Positions 1-9,737 of a DNA stretch of 64,000 nt are shown here, one piece after another. Each line of letters opens with the position of its first letter. Positions within the stretch are counted from its first letter, which is position 1. Position numbers and translations under genes: made by a program. This DNA comes from Flavobacteriales bacterium (GTDB lineage: Bacteria > Bacteroidota > Bacteroidia > Flavobacteriales_D > Sanyastnellaceae): assembly GCA_947488195.1 (NCBI GenBank), contig CANKYR010000001.1:59645-123644 (forward strand), read 5' to 3'. The notes beneath the pieces were generated by a model. The model did no database searches, was not told the DNA's origin, and saw nothing but the letters and a program-made list of their open reading frames with translations.

Positions 1-350
1 GCATTCAGCTGCATGGGAATTTTGTTCGCTTCGGCGGTATCTGTATTCATGGAAACGAGATACCTTCCATTCAAATCGTAAATGGTAATGAAGAGATTAT
101 TTACCTCGGAGAGTTCACAAACCTTATCTCCCAAAAGCATTGAAATGGAGTCTGGGGCAATGAATCCACCATTTTGAAGTAGCAAGTATTCCAGTGACGC
201 ACGTATAGACTTTTCTTTCTCTGCAATGCGTTCTTCATTGTAGGTAATGTCATGCTCGTAATGGTCGAGCCACGCCACAATTCCTGTTGCCACAAACGAG
301 ATGACAATGACGGAAAAAAGCGAAACGTATATGCGCGAGCGTAAAGTCAT
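1..350 (-). CDS. Probable sensor histidine kinase, N-terminal part (truncated by window edge)
   Basis: Minus-strand reading from ATG at 350: MTLRSRIYVSLFSVIVISFVATGIVAWLDHYEHDITYNEERIAEKEKSIRASLEYLLLQNGGFIAPDSISMLLGDKV...; N-terminal TM segment followed by an extracytoplasmic sensor-like region; open to the window edge. Confidence 0.5.
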   Translation of the reverse strand, partial: MTLRSRIYVSLFSVIVISFVATGIVAWLDHYEHDITYNEERIAEKEKSIRASLEYLLLQNGGFIAPDSISMLLGDKVCELSEVNNLFITIYDLNGRYLVSMNTDTAEANKIPMQLN

Positions 351-354
351 GGGA

Positions 355-1170
355 TTAAAAATCGAAATTATCTGAATCGCGTGGTTTTGTGTTGGCTGGA
401 ATAATGCTCAACCCAATGACCATTGGATAAATTTCAGTTTGAAATTTATTGTTGCAAAAAAGTGGAGTTAAGGATCGCGAAGCGAAGAATATTAGATTCT
501 GAAACCCCACGCGCAAGCACGCTTCCGTGTTGAATCTATTGACATAAATTTCTTCGCTGTTTTTTCGAATGATGGTGGCTTCATTGGTCTTGTGCATTTG
601 ATACGTGCTGTTCGCATAGCGATAGCTCTCTTGCACGCCAAAGGCAACATGCACATTATTCTTGAAGGTGTTCTTGCTATTTATTTCAAACATAAATGGA
701 ACAGAAACCGAAAAAGAACGCAGCTGGTTTTTCAAATAATTGATTGTATCAGTATGCATTTGGGTTTCTGTGCCGGTATTAATGAACTTGAAATTATCTT
801 GGAATCCGATTTGCTGATAGCCCAATGAAATTCCAGAAAAAAATCCGAATCTATTCCCAATCAATTGCTTTTTGTATTCAACAAGATTTAAACGAATTGA
901 GAAAGATTGCTTCGGCTGTATAGGAAACGTTTCGTTTTGCAATGAAACCAGCCCGAAATCAACACCAGTGAAGAAGCACATGTATCGAATATAGTCTTTG
1001 GAATTGTAATCGTCTTCTAGAATTTGCAGAGGAGCCAATTCGAAGTCCTCGACATTAATTTCCGGAAAAGGCACCACCGTATCGGGGGGTAGAACAAAGT
1101 CAAGGCTATCAGTTTGCCCGAAACAGATTATCGCAGGGGAAAAGATGAATATAAAAATCAGTCGCTTCAT
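355..1170 (-). CDS. Hypothetical secreted / outer membrane protein
   Basis: 271 aa ORF with signal peptide MKRLIFIFIFSPAIICFGQ. Confidence 0.7.
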   Translation of the reverse strand: MKRLIFIFIFSPAIICFGQTDSLDFVLPPDTVVPFPEINVEDFELAPLQILEDDYNSKDYIRYMCFFTGVDFGLVSLQNETFPIQPKQSFSIRLNLVEYKKQLIGNRFGFFSGISLGYQQIGFQDNFKFINTGTETQMHTDTINYLKNQLRSFSVSVPFMFEINSKNTFKNNVHVAFGVQESYRYANSTYQMHKTNEATIIRKNSEEIYVNRFNTEACLRVGFQNLIFFASRSLTPLFCNNKFQTEIYPMVIGLSIIPANTKPRDSDNFDF

Positions 1171-1216
1171 GAAAAGTCAATGTGATTCAAATGTAAGCTA
1201 TCTATCTTTGCACGGC

Positions 1217-2281
1217 ATGAATACAAAAAAGGATTTGCGAGAATTGAGTTCGGAAGAACTAATGTCCGAGTTGAAAGAATTGGGCGCACCTTCGTTTCGT
1301 GCGAAGCAGATTCGAGAATGGATGTGGCAGAGAGGTGCTGCAAGTATTTCAGAGATGCAGAATTTGCCCAAAGAATTACGTGAGGTACTCGATGGGAAGT
1401 ATTACTTAACTAAAGCCGTCTTGCATGAGCAACAAATAAGCGCGGACAAGACCATTAAATGTGCGTTCAAGGTAGACGGAGACAAGGTTGTAGAAGGGGT
1501 GCTAATTCCTTCAACGAAGCGCATGACGGCTTGTATTTCTTCGCAAGTGGGCTGCAGCTTGGCGTGTAAATTCTGTGCTACAGGCAGATTGAAAATGTTG
1601 CGCAATTTAACAGGAGGAGAGATTTTCGATCAGGTGAATTATTTGCGCAACGAGGCGCTTACGCGATACAAGACTCCGCTTACAAACATTGTGTATATGG
1701 GCATGGGAGAGCCGTTGCTCAATTACAACAACATGATGCATTCCATTCAATGGATTACCAGTCCGGAAGGATTGGGCATGTCGCCTCAGCGCATTACTGT
1801 GAGCACAGCGGGAATAGCCAAAATGATTAAAAAGCTTGGCGACGATAAGGTTAAGTTTAACCTAGCGCTTTCGCTGCACGCAGCGAACGACGTGAAGCGC
1901 AGCAAGATCATGGAGATTAACGACTCGAATAACTTGGCCGCTCTTTCCGAAGCCTTGAAGTATTTCCATGAGGCTACAGGAACACGCATAACGTTCGAAT
2001 ACATCATTTTCAAAGACTTCAACGATACAATCCAAGATGCAAAAGAATTGGCTGAATTTTGCAAGCAGCTTCCAGTTAAAATAAATATTATAGAATACAA
2101 TCCGATCGATGACGGGGAGTTTCAACAGGCCAGTCCTGAGCGCGTAGATGCTTTTGCGAAATTTTTGGAAAGCAAGAATATGATTGTGAATGTTCGTCGT
2201 TCAAGAGGAAAAGATATTGATGCGGCGTGCGGACAATTGGCCAACAAGAACAAATCTGCTGGTGAACGTGTTTTTAAATAA
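1217..2281 (+). CDS. rlmN: 23S rRNA (adenine(2503)-C(2))-methyltransferase RlmN (radical SAM)
   Basis: CxxxCxxC motif (GCSLACKFCATGRL), MGMGEPLLNYNN, C-terminal RRSRGKDIDAACGQL; ORF track starts at 1145 but ATG 1217 (MNTKKDLRELSSEEL) is the likely start. Confidence 0.95.
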   Translation: MNTKKDLRELSSEELMSELKELGAPSFRAKQIREWMWQRGAASISEMQNLPKELREVLDGKYYLTKAVLHEQQISADKTIKCAFKVDGDKVVEGVLIPSTKRMTACISSQVGCSLACKFCATGRLKMLRNLTGGEIFDQVNYLRNEALTRYKTPLTNIVYMGMGEPLLNYNNMMHSIQWITSPEGLGMSPQRITVSTAGIAKMIKKLGDDKVKFNLALSLHAANDVKRSKIMEINDSNNLAALSEALKYFHEATGTRITFEYIIFKDFNDTIQDAKELAEFCKQLPVKINIIEYNPIDDGEFQQASPERVDAFAKFLESKNMIVNVRRSRGKDIDAACGQLANKNKSAGERVFK

Positions 2282-2312
2282 TTGAGTAAACTTTAAAACT
2301 AAATATTTCAAC

Positions 2313-2681
2313 ATGAAAAAAGTAATATTATTCGCCGCAATTGCGGTAGGTCTTGCATCATGCGGTGGATGGAACGACGAAAAACGCGCAGAGGTTAAAT
2401 CTGAATGCGGGAAAACTGTGGGCAGTCTTTATTCGAAAGAGGACGGCGTGAAAATTTGCGATTGCGTTTCGACAAAGATCTCAGAGAAATTTCCGAAGGC
2501 AGATTACAAGCCAAGCGATGTAAACGACCAAACGAAAGAGTGTATCAAAGACGGGAAATATGTTGATATTTTGACCAAAGAATTGGAGGAGTCTTTCAAT
2601 AAGTTAGAAAGCGATGCTGACTCTTTAACAAAAGCCTTGGAGTCTCAGATGGACGATGAAATGAGTAAGCTTACTGAGTAA
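2313..2681 (+). CDS. Hypothetical lipoprotein
   Basis: 122 aa, lipobox-like MKKVILFAAIAVGLASCGG; stop directly followed by ispG ATG. Confidence 0.75.
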   Translation: MKKVILFAAIAVGLASCGGWNDEKRAEVKSECGKTVGSLYSKEDGVKICDCVSTKISEKFPKADYKPSDVNDQTKECIKDGKYVDILTKELEESFNKLESDADSLTKALESQMDDEMSKLTE

Positions 2682-4595
2682 ATGAAACCATTCTGCGAAG
2701 ATTTATTTGGCTACAAGCGTATTAAAACGAGCCATGTAACCATAGGTGAATTAACCATGGGAGGCGATGCGCCCATTCGCGTCCAGTCCATGACCACGGC
2801 AGACACCATGAATACTGAAGCTACCGTTGCTGAAAGTATTCGCATGATTGAAGCCGGTTGTGAGTTGGTGCGAATTACCGCTCCTAGTAAAAATGAAGCT
2901 GAAAATCTTCGCAACATTCGCGAAGAACTTCAAAAAGCTGGTTATAACATTCCCCTTGTGGCAGATATTCACTTCACTCCGAACGCCGCCGAAATAGCGG
3001 CTCGCATAGTAGAGAAGGTTCGTGTGAATCCGGGGAATTACGCGGACAAAAAGAAATTTGAGGAAATTGTATACACAGATGAATCTTACGCTGCTGAATT
3101 GAAGCGCATTCGCGAGCGATTCATTCCACTTGTAGAAATTTGCAAAGAACACGGAACAGCAATGCGCATTGGAACGAACCATGGTTCCCTCTCTGATCGC
3201 ATTCTTAGTCGTTATGGAGACACCCCTGAAGGCATGGTGGAATCGGCCATGGAGTTCATTCGCATTTGTCTCGATTGCAATTACAAGAATTTGGTTATTT
3301 CCATGAAAGCGTCTAATCCGCAAGTGATGGTGCAAGCCTATCGTTTGTTGGTTCAAACACTTTTGGAAGCGGGTGAAGTTTTTCCTTTGCACCTCGGTGT
3401 TACAGAGGCGGGTGATGGTGAAGATGGAAGAATTAAATCGGCTATTGGAATTGGTACTTTGTTGGAAGACGGCATTGGCGATACCGTTCGTGTTTCATTG
3501 ACTGAAGCCCCGGAAGCAGAGATGCCTGTAGCGAAATTGTTGGTTGATCGTTATGCGAATAGAACGCTTGGATTACACATTCCTGCGGAAGAAATTCCAA
3601 TTGATTTTTTCTCTTATTCAAGAAGACACACACACGAAGTTTTAAATATTGGAGGAAAAAATGTTCCGCGTGTTTTCGCGGATTATTCGAACCGCGAATC
3701 GATTACTGCGGCTTCACTTTTCGCAGTGGGTTACGCATATTCAATAGATATGGACAAGTGGAATTTGTCTGATTCGGCTTGCGATTATTTGTTTGTTGGA
3801 AAGAACACGGTGAATTTTGAAATTCCTGGAACCCTTGGTGTTGCTATGGAACACGCAGCATGGCTTCAACATAAAAATAGAGATCGTCATTATCCAGTTT
3901 TATCTTCAAGCGAATACACCCAACCGAATGAACGTTCGGGCGAGTTGAATTTTGTTGAAGTTGAATTGGAAGATTTAACAGAAAGTTTTTTAGCCGTGTT
4001 GAAACAAGATTCAACTGTTGTGTTGTTGTTGAAGTCTTCGCATGAGTATGTTGTGCAGCACAGAAGAACGGCGATTTTCCGTTTGATGAATCACGGCGTC
4101 ACTTGTCCGGTTGTTCTTTCTTCCACCTACAACATCGAAGAGGAAGCGTACACGCTTTATTCTTCAACCGACGTAGGAGCCTTGTTACTAGACGGATTGG
4201 GCGATGGCGTTCTTATTTCTAGCAGTCAATCTTCTTTGGCGAAATCGAATGCGATTGCATTTGGAATTCTTCAAGCCACGCGCACACGTATTTCAAGAAC
4301 AGAGTATATTTCTTGTCCAAGTTGTGGAAGAACGCTTTTCGATCTTCAAGAGACTACGGCTAAGATTCGTTCACGCACCTCGCATTTGAAGGGCGTGAAG
4401 ATCGGAATCATGGGTTGCATTGTGAACGGTCCGGGTGAAATGGCCGATGCCGATTACGGATACGTTGGAACAGGCGTTGGTAAGATTACGCTTTACAAAG
4501 AGAAGAATGTGGTGAAGAAAAACATTGACGAAGCACAAGCTGTTGATGAGCTTATCTCACTTATTAAGGAATATGGCGATTGGGTTGAACCCTGA
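2682..4595 (+). CDS. ispG: 4-hydroxy-3-methylbut-2-en-1-yl diphosphate synthase (long, three-domain form)
   Basis: 637 aa; VQSMTTADTMNTEATV, IRVNPGNYADKKKF, C-terminal SCPSCGRTLFDLQ and GCIVNGPGEMADADYGYVG [4Fe-4S] motifs. Confidence 0.96.
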   Translation: MKPFCEDLFGYKRIKTSHVTIGELTMGGDAPIRVQSMTTADTMNTEATVAESIRMIEAGCELVRITAPSKNEAENLRNIREELQKAGYNIPLVADIHFTPNAAEIAARIVEKVRVNPGNYADKKKFEEIVYTDESYAAELKRIRERFIPLVEICKEHGTAMRIGTNHGSLSDRILSRYGDTPEGMVESAMEFIRICLDCNYKNLVISMKASNPQVMVQAYRLLVQTLLEAGEVFPLHLGVTEAGDGEDGRIKSAIGIGTLLEDGIGDTVRVSLTEAPEAEMPVAKLLVDRYANRTLGLHIPAEEIPIDFFSYSRRHTHEVLNIGGKNVPRVFADYSNRESITAASLFAVGYAYSIDMDKWNLSDSACDYLFVGKNTVNFEIPGTLGVAMEHAAWLQHKNRDRHYPVLSSSEYTQPNERSGELNFVEVELEDLTESFLAVLKQDSTVVLLLKSSHEYVVQHRRTAIFRLMNHGVTCPVVLSSTYNIEEEAYTLYSSTDVGALLLDGLGDGVLISSSQSSLAKSNAIAFGILQATRTRISRTEYISCPSCGRTLFDLQETTAKIRSRTSHLKGVKIGIMGCIVNGPGEMADADYGYVGTGVGKITLYKEKNVVKKNIDEAQAVDELISLIKEYGDWVEP

Positions 4596-4603
4596 CGCAG
4601 AGC

Positions 4604-5746
4604 CTAGGATACAATCCTTATCTCTTTCAAGAATTTTCTAGCTATATCCTTCGCTTCTTCAATATTCGTGTTACACACTGTAATGTGTCCCATTTTACGG
4701 AAGGGCTTGGTGTCTTCTTTTCCGTATAAATGAATATAAGCACCTTCGGTGTGAAGGACTTCTTCTATGTTTTCGTAGCGTGCTTTTCCTTCAAATCCTT
4801 TTTCACCCAACAGGTTAATCATGACGGCTGGTGTGCGCAGTCCTGCGCTACCTAGAGGCATATTCAAGATTGCACGAAGGTGCATGCCGTATTGCGAAAC
4901 GAAGCACGCTTCAATGGTATGGTGGCCGCTGTTGTGTGGGCGCGGAGCGATTTCATTCACCAATAAGTTTCCATCTTCCGTAAGGAATAATTCAATGGCT
5001 AATAACCCAACGTGTTCGAGTTTGTTGGCGATGTCGGTTGCTATTTTTTTCGCGTTGTTTTCAATTTCAACGTTCACGTTGGCTGGAGAGAAAATGAATT
5101 CTACTAAGTTCGCTTCCGGATTGAATTCCATTTCAACCAAAGGAAAAGTAGTCAGTGCCCCGCTTTCATTTCGAGCAACAATCACTGCAAGTTCTTTCAC
5201 GAAAGGAACGAATTCTTCCAACACGCTGGGGGCATCGAACGCGGCGTTAAACTCTGCTTCTGTGCGAAGAGGAGTTACGCCTTTCCCGTCGTATCCGCCT
5301 TTGCGAAGCTTCTGCATGAACGGTCCTTTTTCCTTAAAAAGTAAAGCGTCTTCAGCGTTGTCTATCAAATGAAAAGGCGCGGTTGGTATGTTATTCGCTT
5401 TGTAAAATTGTTTTTGAAGTCCTTTGTCTTGTATGGTGCGAAGCGCTTGTGGCGTTGGAAATACTTTTTTTCCAAGACGTTCCAATTCTTCAAGAGCTTC
5501 AATATTTACGTGTTCAATTTCAATAGTCAGAACATCTAACGTTTTTCCGAAATCGAGTACGGTTTGATAGTCGTTGAAATTTCCAACAACGAAATTATTC
5601 GCAAGGTCAGCGCAGGGCGCATTAACCGAAGGGTCTAATACAGCAATGTAAATGTTGAAGTTAACAGCTTCTTGAATGAGCATTCTGCCTAACTGTCCTC
5701 CACCTAAAATTCCAAGTTTGGTTGTAAGATCTACTTGATGATTCAT
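4604..5746 (-). CDS. purK: 5-(carboxyamino)imidazole ribonucleotide synthase
   Basis: LGILGGGQLGRMLIQEA; ATP-grasp; NEIAPRPHNSGHHTIEAC. Confidence 0.95.
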   Translation of the reverse strand: MNHQVDLTTKLGILGGGQLGRMLIQEAVNFNIYIAVLDPSVNAPCADLANNFVVGNFNDYQTVLDFGKTLDVLTIEIEHVNIEALEELERLGKKVFPTPQALRTIQDKGLQKQFYKANNIPTAPFHLIDNAEDALLFKEKGPFMQKLRKGGYDGKGVTPLRTEAEFNAAFDAPSVLEEFVPFVKELAVIVARNESGALTTFPLVEMEFNPEANLVEFIFSPANVNVEIENNAKKIATDIANKLEHVGLLAIELFLTEDGNLLVNEIAPRPHNSGHHTIEACFVSQYGMHLRAILNMPLGSAGLRTPAVMINLLGEKGFEGKARYENIEEVLHTEGAYIHLYGKEDTKPFRKMGHITVCNTNIEEAKDIARKFLKEIRIVS

Positions 5747-5817
5747 TTTTCAAAGATAGAATTTCTTTCGCGGAAATAGATTTACATGTGTAAATTGCCG
5801 CTCATATAAACTTCAAC

Positions 5818-6888
5818 ATGAAAAAAATTCTATTTTTTGTTTTAGCCTTAAGTGCTAGTCTAACACAAGCTCAATCCTTAACCGACATTGAAGGAGTTGA
5901 ATACGACCCGACCAATCAGATCTTTTTAGTTGGAAATGGAAACAACGTCGTGCGTATGCACAGCGATGCAGTTCCACAGGGCACGTTGGGTGCAGCGAAA
6001 TCGAATTACGGTATGGAAGTCATGAACGGCGTATTATTTTCTATAGTTGGAAGTGCAGTGAAGGGTTACGATGTGACCACTGGCGCGCAGGTTATGACCA
6101 TTACACTTTCGGGTACTACATTTCTGAACGGAATGGCAAGTAACGGAACCGACAAATTGTGGGTGTCTGATTTTTCGGCGAAGAAAATTCATGAAGTGAA
6201 TGTTGCAGATCTTGCAGCACCTTCAAGTTCTATTGTTGTTGCGAATACCACGAGCACGCCGAACGGATTGACTTACGACGCAGCAAACAACAGATTGGTT
6301 ATGGTAAGTTGGGGCGCGAACGCATCTATCAAAGCGATTGATTTAGCAACGTACACGCTATCTGTTATCACCACAACTAACCTCGGAAATTGCGACGGTG
6401 TTGATCACGATTCTTATGGAAATTACTACGTGAGTTCTTGGAGTCCGAATGCGATTACGAAGTTCTCTAACGACTTTACCACAACGTCTACAGTAACTGT
6501 TACAGGCGGTGTTTCTAGCGCGGCAGATATTTGTTACGCTGAAGAGTTAGATACCTTGGCTATTCCATGTACAGGAAACAACGTGGTGAAATTCGTAGGA
6601 TTTAATCCGTCGTTTGTTGTGGAAGGAAACGCCTCTGAATTTCAGGCCTACGGATATCCAACTGAAGTAAAAGACATGTTCACCGTTGGATTCGATTTGC
6701 CTCAGGCTGTTGATGTAAACATTCGTTTATTCGATGTGAATGGAAGATTGGTGAATGAAGTCATAAATAGAACGTTTCCACAAGGAAATAATCAGGTGGT
6801 TTTAACTGAACTTCCTTCTGAAAGCGGAATATACTTCGTTCAAGTTTGGGCAGGAACGCACCTTTCAGTGGTTTCATTCATTCGCTAA
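5818..6888 (+). CDS. Secreted beta-propeller-like protein with T9SS type A C-terminal sorting domain
   Basis: Signal peptide; SMP-30-like repeats; C-term VNIRLFDVNGRLVNEVINRTFPQGNNQVVLTELPSESGIYFVQVWAGTHLSVVSFIR. Confidence 0.75.
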   Translation: MKKILFFVLALSASLTQAQSLTDIEGVEYDPTNQIFLVGNGNNVVRMHSDAVPQGTLGAAKSNYGMEVMNGVLFSIVGSAVKGYDVTTGAQVMTITLSGTTFLNGMASNGTDKLWVSDFSAKKIHEVNVADLAAPSSSIVVANTTSTPNGLTYDAANNRLVMVSWGANASIKAIDLATYTLSVITTTNLGNCDGVDHDSYGNYYVSSWSPNAITKFSNDFTTTSTVTVTGGVSSAADICYAEELDTLAIPCTGNNVVKFVGFNPSFVVEGNASEFQAYGYPTEVKDMFTVGFDLPQAVDVNIRLFDVNGRLVNEVINRTFPQGNNQVVLTELPSESGIYFVQVWAGTHLSVVSFIR

Positions 6889-7466
6889 TGAGAGTCTTTC
6901 TATTCTGTAGTTTTTTGTTGTTCGGGTTAAATGGCATTGCCCAGCCCGACGACTACGTGAATGCACTTCCTTCGAATGATAGTCAGAAGGAAAATATGAA
7001 TGATCTCACGAACAGAGAGCGTACAGTTGTTGGCGGCTCATTGGGCCTTGGATTAAGCTCTTCGAATGGATCAGGCATGTTCTATGGGGCTTTAACACCA
7101 CTTGTTGGATATAGAGTTACGGAGAGACTTTCTGCAGGAGTTGGATTCAATTACACCTATTACAAAACACGTCTTTACGAAGAGCAGATATACGCAGGTA
7201 TTGCTTGGGCACGATTCGGATTGTTCAATGGATTATTTGCTTGCGCAGAGATTAATCAAGTGAATGCACCTACTTATTCCTTTGGAGGAATGCAAAGAGA
7301 AACCTTTCCTTTGGTTTTAGCCGGCGGAGGAATATCGCAAGGTATTGGACACGGATTGGGTACCTATTTCCAAATCATGTACGACTTTACAGAAGAAGAG
7401 CGGTCACCTTATGGACCGCTCGTTATTCGTGGTGGGTTGCTTATTCCCTTGAGCCCAAGGAAATAA
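6888..7466 (+). CDS. Hypothetical secreted / outer membrane protein
   Basis: TAATG overlap with upstream gene; signal peptide MRVFLFCSFLLFGLNGIAQ; beta-rich. Confidence 0.65.
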   Translation: MRVFLFCSFLLFGLNGIAQPDDYVNALPSNDSQKENMNDLTNRERTVVGGSLGLGLSSSNGSGMFYGALTPLVGYRVTERLSAGVGFNYTYYKTRLYEEQIYAGIAWARFGLFNGLFACAEINQVNAPTYSFGGMQRETFPLVLAGGGISQGIGHGLGTYFQIMYDFTEEERSPYGPLVIRGGLLIPLSPRK

Positions 7467-7467
7467 A

Positions 7468-8532
7468 TTACAATCCCAGTTTCGCAGCAATCTCTTTCGG
7501 AAGAGCGTCTTTGTGCACAATCATACAAACCGTTTTGTAACGGAAGTAAGGAACTGAGATGTATTGGAATCCTTCATTGGCAAGTCCTTCCGTGCCCCAA
7601 GAGTTTTTCACCAAGTAATACGAATTTCCTTTTTCGTCTTTCGCTGTTCCTGTAATGTGCATGAGGTGGTCGTCTGTTGTTTCGAAGCTATCGAATGCCT
7701 CTTGTCTTTTTGTTTGATCGATCTTCGGTTCGTTTTGAAACGATTCAACAAACGCGAATCCCTTTCTTGCATCGAAAGTTTTTTCGCTCACATCGGCATC
7801 CCAAGCAATGGTGTATCCCTTGCCTAGTGCAAAGTCTGCAACGCTTTGAAACTCGTCGAGCGGTAAATTGTAATAAGATTTTTTCGCCCAGTTGTCTGGA
7901 ATTTCCAAAACGAAAGACGAATAGAAAGGATGGTGTGCGAAGGATGTTAGGCACACATATTCTTTCGCATTAATTTTCATTGCATCTCGAAAAGATGCAG
8001 GGGTGTATGACGCTCCGTTGTATTTGAATTCGGCAGGAGCAGCTCCAATCTCGTTATCTAGAATTCCAGTTACATATTTTTGATATCCGTTGGTTGGAGA
8101 TGATACAGCCTCGTTTATCATGGCCATTAGTTTTTCGTCTAATGCATCGTGATTGTAGGTAGAAGCTCCGTTTACAAATCCAGAATATGCTTCTTCCGGA
8201 ACAATTCCGTATTCTTCAATGATTGAAAGCACATCGTGACTCAATCCACCTGGACCGAATTGTTGTTTGCCTTGAAAGCGCACATAGCTCTCGGCTTTCT
8301 TCGGATATGTTAGACGTACATTGTACATTTCTGAAAGGTCAACAGCTTTGTTTCCTTTGCGAATAATTTCAGATTCAATGAACGAAGTGGTAGCGAAGCT
8401 CCAGCACGTGCCTGTCTTACATTGGTCTTCAACGTTACCATGTGCGTTGTCTTTAGCAACTTTAAATTCTTGTGCAGAAGAAGTAAACGTTGCTGCTAGA
8501 ATGATGAAAGAAAAAAGAATTGATTTTTTCAC
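7468..8532 (-). CDS. C1 family (papain-like / aminopeptidase C-like) cysteine peptidase, secreted
   Basis: QCKTGTCWSFATTSFIESE (Cys active site), HLMHITGTAKDEKGNSYYLVKNSWGTEG (His/Asn); probable GTG start at 8532 gives a signal peptide; ORF track extends to 8568. Confidence 0.88.
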   Translation of the reverse strand: MKKSILFSFIILAATFTSSAQEFKVAKDNAHGNVEDQCKTGTCWSFATTSFIESEIIRKGNKAVDLSEMYNVRLTYPKKAESYVRFQGKQQFGPGGLSHDVLSIIEEYGIVPEEAYSGFVNGASTYNHDALDEKLMAMINEAVSSPTNGYQKYVTGILDNEIGAAPAEFKYNGASYTPASFRDAMKINAKEYVCLTSFAHHPFYSSFVLEIPDNWAKKSYYNLPLDEFQSVADFALGKGYTIAWDADVSEKTFDARKGFAFVESFQNEPKIDQTKRQEAFDSFETTDDHLMHITGTAKDEKGNSYYLVKNSWGTEGLANEGFQYISVPYFRYKTVCMIVHKDALPKEIAAKLGL

Positions 8533-8588
8533 AACAAATAATTTTTGGAAAGTTAAGGAGATTGTCATCTTTGTAAAAACAAATACGA

Positions 8589-9557
8589 ATGAAAAATATT
8601 GCAGTGGTCTGCGGTGGTTACAGTGGCGAGTCTGTTGTTTCTATGCGTAGCGCGATGATGGTGATGGAGAACATAGACCGTTCGAAGTTCACACCGACAC
8701 AGATTGTGATTGAGCAAGAGCGTTGGTATGCGTTGGTGAATGAAGTGGAAGTTACAGTTGATCGCAACGATTTTTCTGTGGAAGTAGATGGAATGAAAAC
8801 CACGTTCGACGCAGTGTTCATGATTGTTCATGGTACTCCGGGAGAGAACGGATTGTTGCAAGGATATTTCGATACCATAGGCATGAAGTACACCACGGGT
8901 GATGTGTTAAATATGGCATTAACGTTCAACAAGAAAGCAACGACGCGTACGTTGGGTTCTATGGGTTATCGCGTTGCGCGATCCATTGTTGTTCGAAAGG
9001 AAGAAATAATTACAGCCAAAGAAGTGGTTGCAAAAGTGGGATTGCCATGTTTCGTAAAACCGAATTGTGGTGGAAGTTCAATAGGAACATCACGCGTGAA
9101 TAAGTTGGAAGAAGTTATGGACGCTATTTCTCGCGCTAGAAACGAAGATGAGGATATTATTGTTGAAGAATTTATTTCAGGAAGGGAAGTCACGTGTGGG
9201 GTGATCGTCATGAATGGAAAGCCAACGGCCTTGCCTGTTACAGAGATTGTGAGTGAGACTGAATTTTTCGATTTTCAAGCGAAATATGAAGGGAAGAGCA
9301 AGGAGATTACTCCGGCGCCAATTAGTGAGTTTCATTATGCCCGTGTTCAGGAATTAGCTGCTCGTATTTATACCGACTTGAATTGCGGCGGAATGATACG
9401 CGTAGACTTTTTGTTACCCGACGAAGAACCTTCTGTGATTGAAGTGAATACCGTACCTGGCTTCAGTGCGGCCTCTATTATTCCTCAGCAAGCTGCGGTG
9501 ATAGGTATGAGTAAGATGGAGTTGATTTCCGCGGTGCTAGGAACTACGTTGTTGTAA
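8589..9557 (+). CDS. ddl: D-alanine--D-alanine ligase
   Basis: VCGGYSGESVVSMRSA; PCFVKPNCGGSSIGTSRV; IEVNTVPGFSAASIIPQQA. Confidence 0.94.
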   Translation: MKNIAVVCGGYSGESVVSMRSAMMVMENIDRSKFTPTQIVIEQERWYALVNEVEVTVDRNDFSVEVDGMKTTFDAVFMIVHGTPGENGLLQGYFDTIGMKYTTGDVLNMALTFNKKATTRTLGSMGYRVARSIVVRKEEIITAKEVVAKVGLPCFVKPNCGGSSIGTSRVNKLEEVMDAISRARNEDEDIIVEEFISGREVTCGVIVMNGKPTALPVTEIVSETEFFDFQAKYEGKSKEITPAPISEFHYARVQELAARIYTDLNCGGMIRVDFLLPDEEPSVIEVNTVPGFSAASIIPQQAAVIGMSKMELISAVLGTTLL

Positions 9558-9736
9558 CTTCGTTGTTAGAACTTCGTTGTTGGAACTGCGTTGTTATATC
9601 TTCCCCCCTCTTACCTTTTCTTAACCTTTCTTACCTTTTAAAAAGACATTCGCCGAAGGCATTCGTGTTTTCACATTCGTTGCTTCGCAACATTCGTGCT
9701 TGCACATTCGTTGCTAGGCAACATTCGCCCGCAGGG
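9545..9736. repeat. Intergenic palindrome/separator array A1 (GTTRG-type and CATTCG-type)
   Basis: AACTTCGTT units spaced by GTTAG/GTTGG, then CATTCG alternating with CCGAAGG, TGTTTTCA, TTGCTTCGCAA, TGCTTGCA, TTGCTAGGCAA, CCCGCAGGG. Confidence 0.9.
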
Positions 9737-9737
9737 C

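Noticed and set aside
2682-4595. Unusually long IspG as a gene fusion
   Set aside because: Three-domain long IspG with an inserted domain is a known form in Bacteroidota, chlamydiae and plants.
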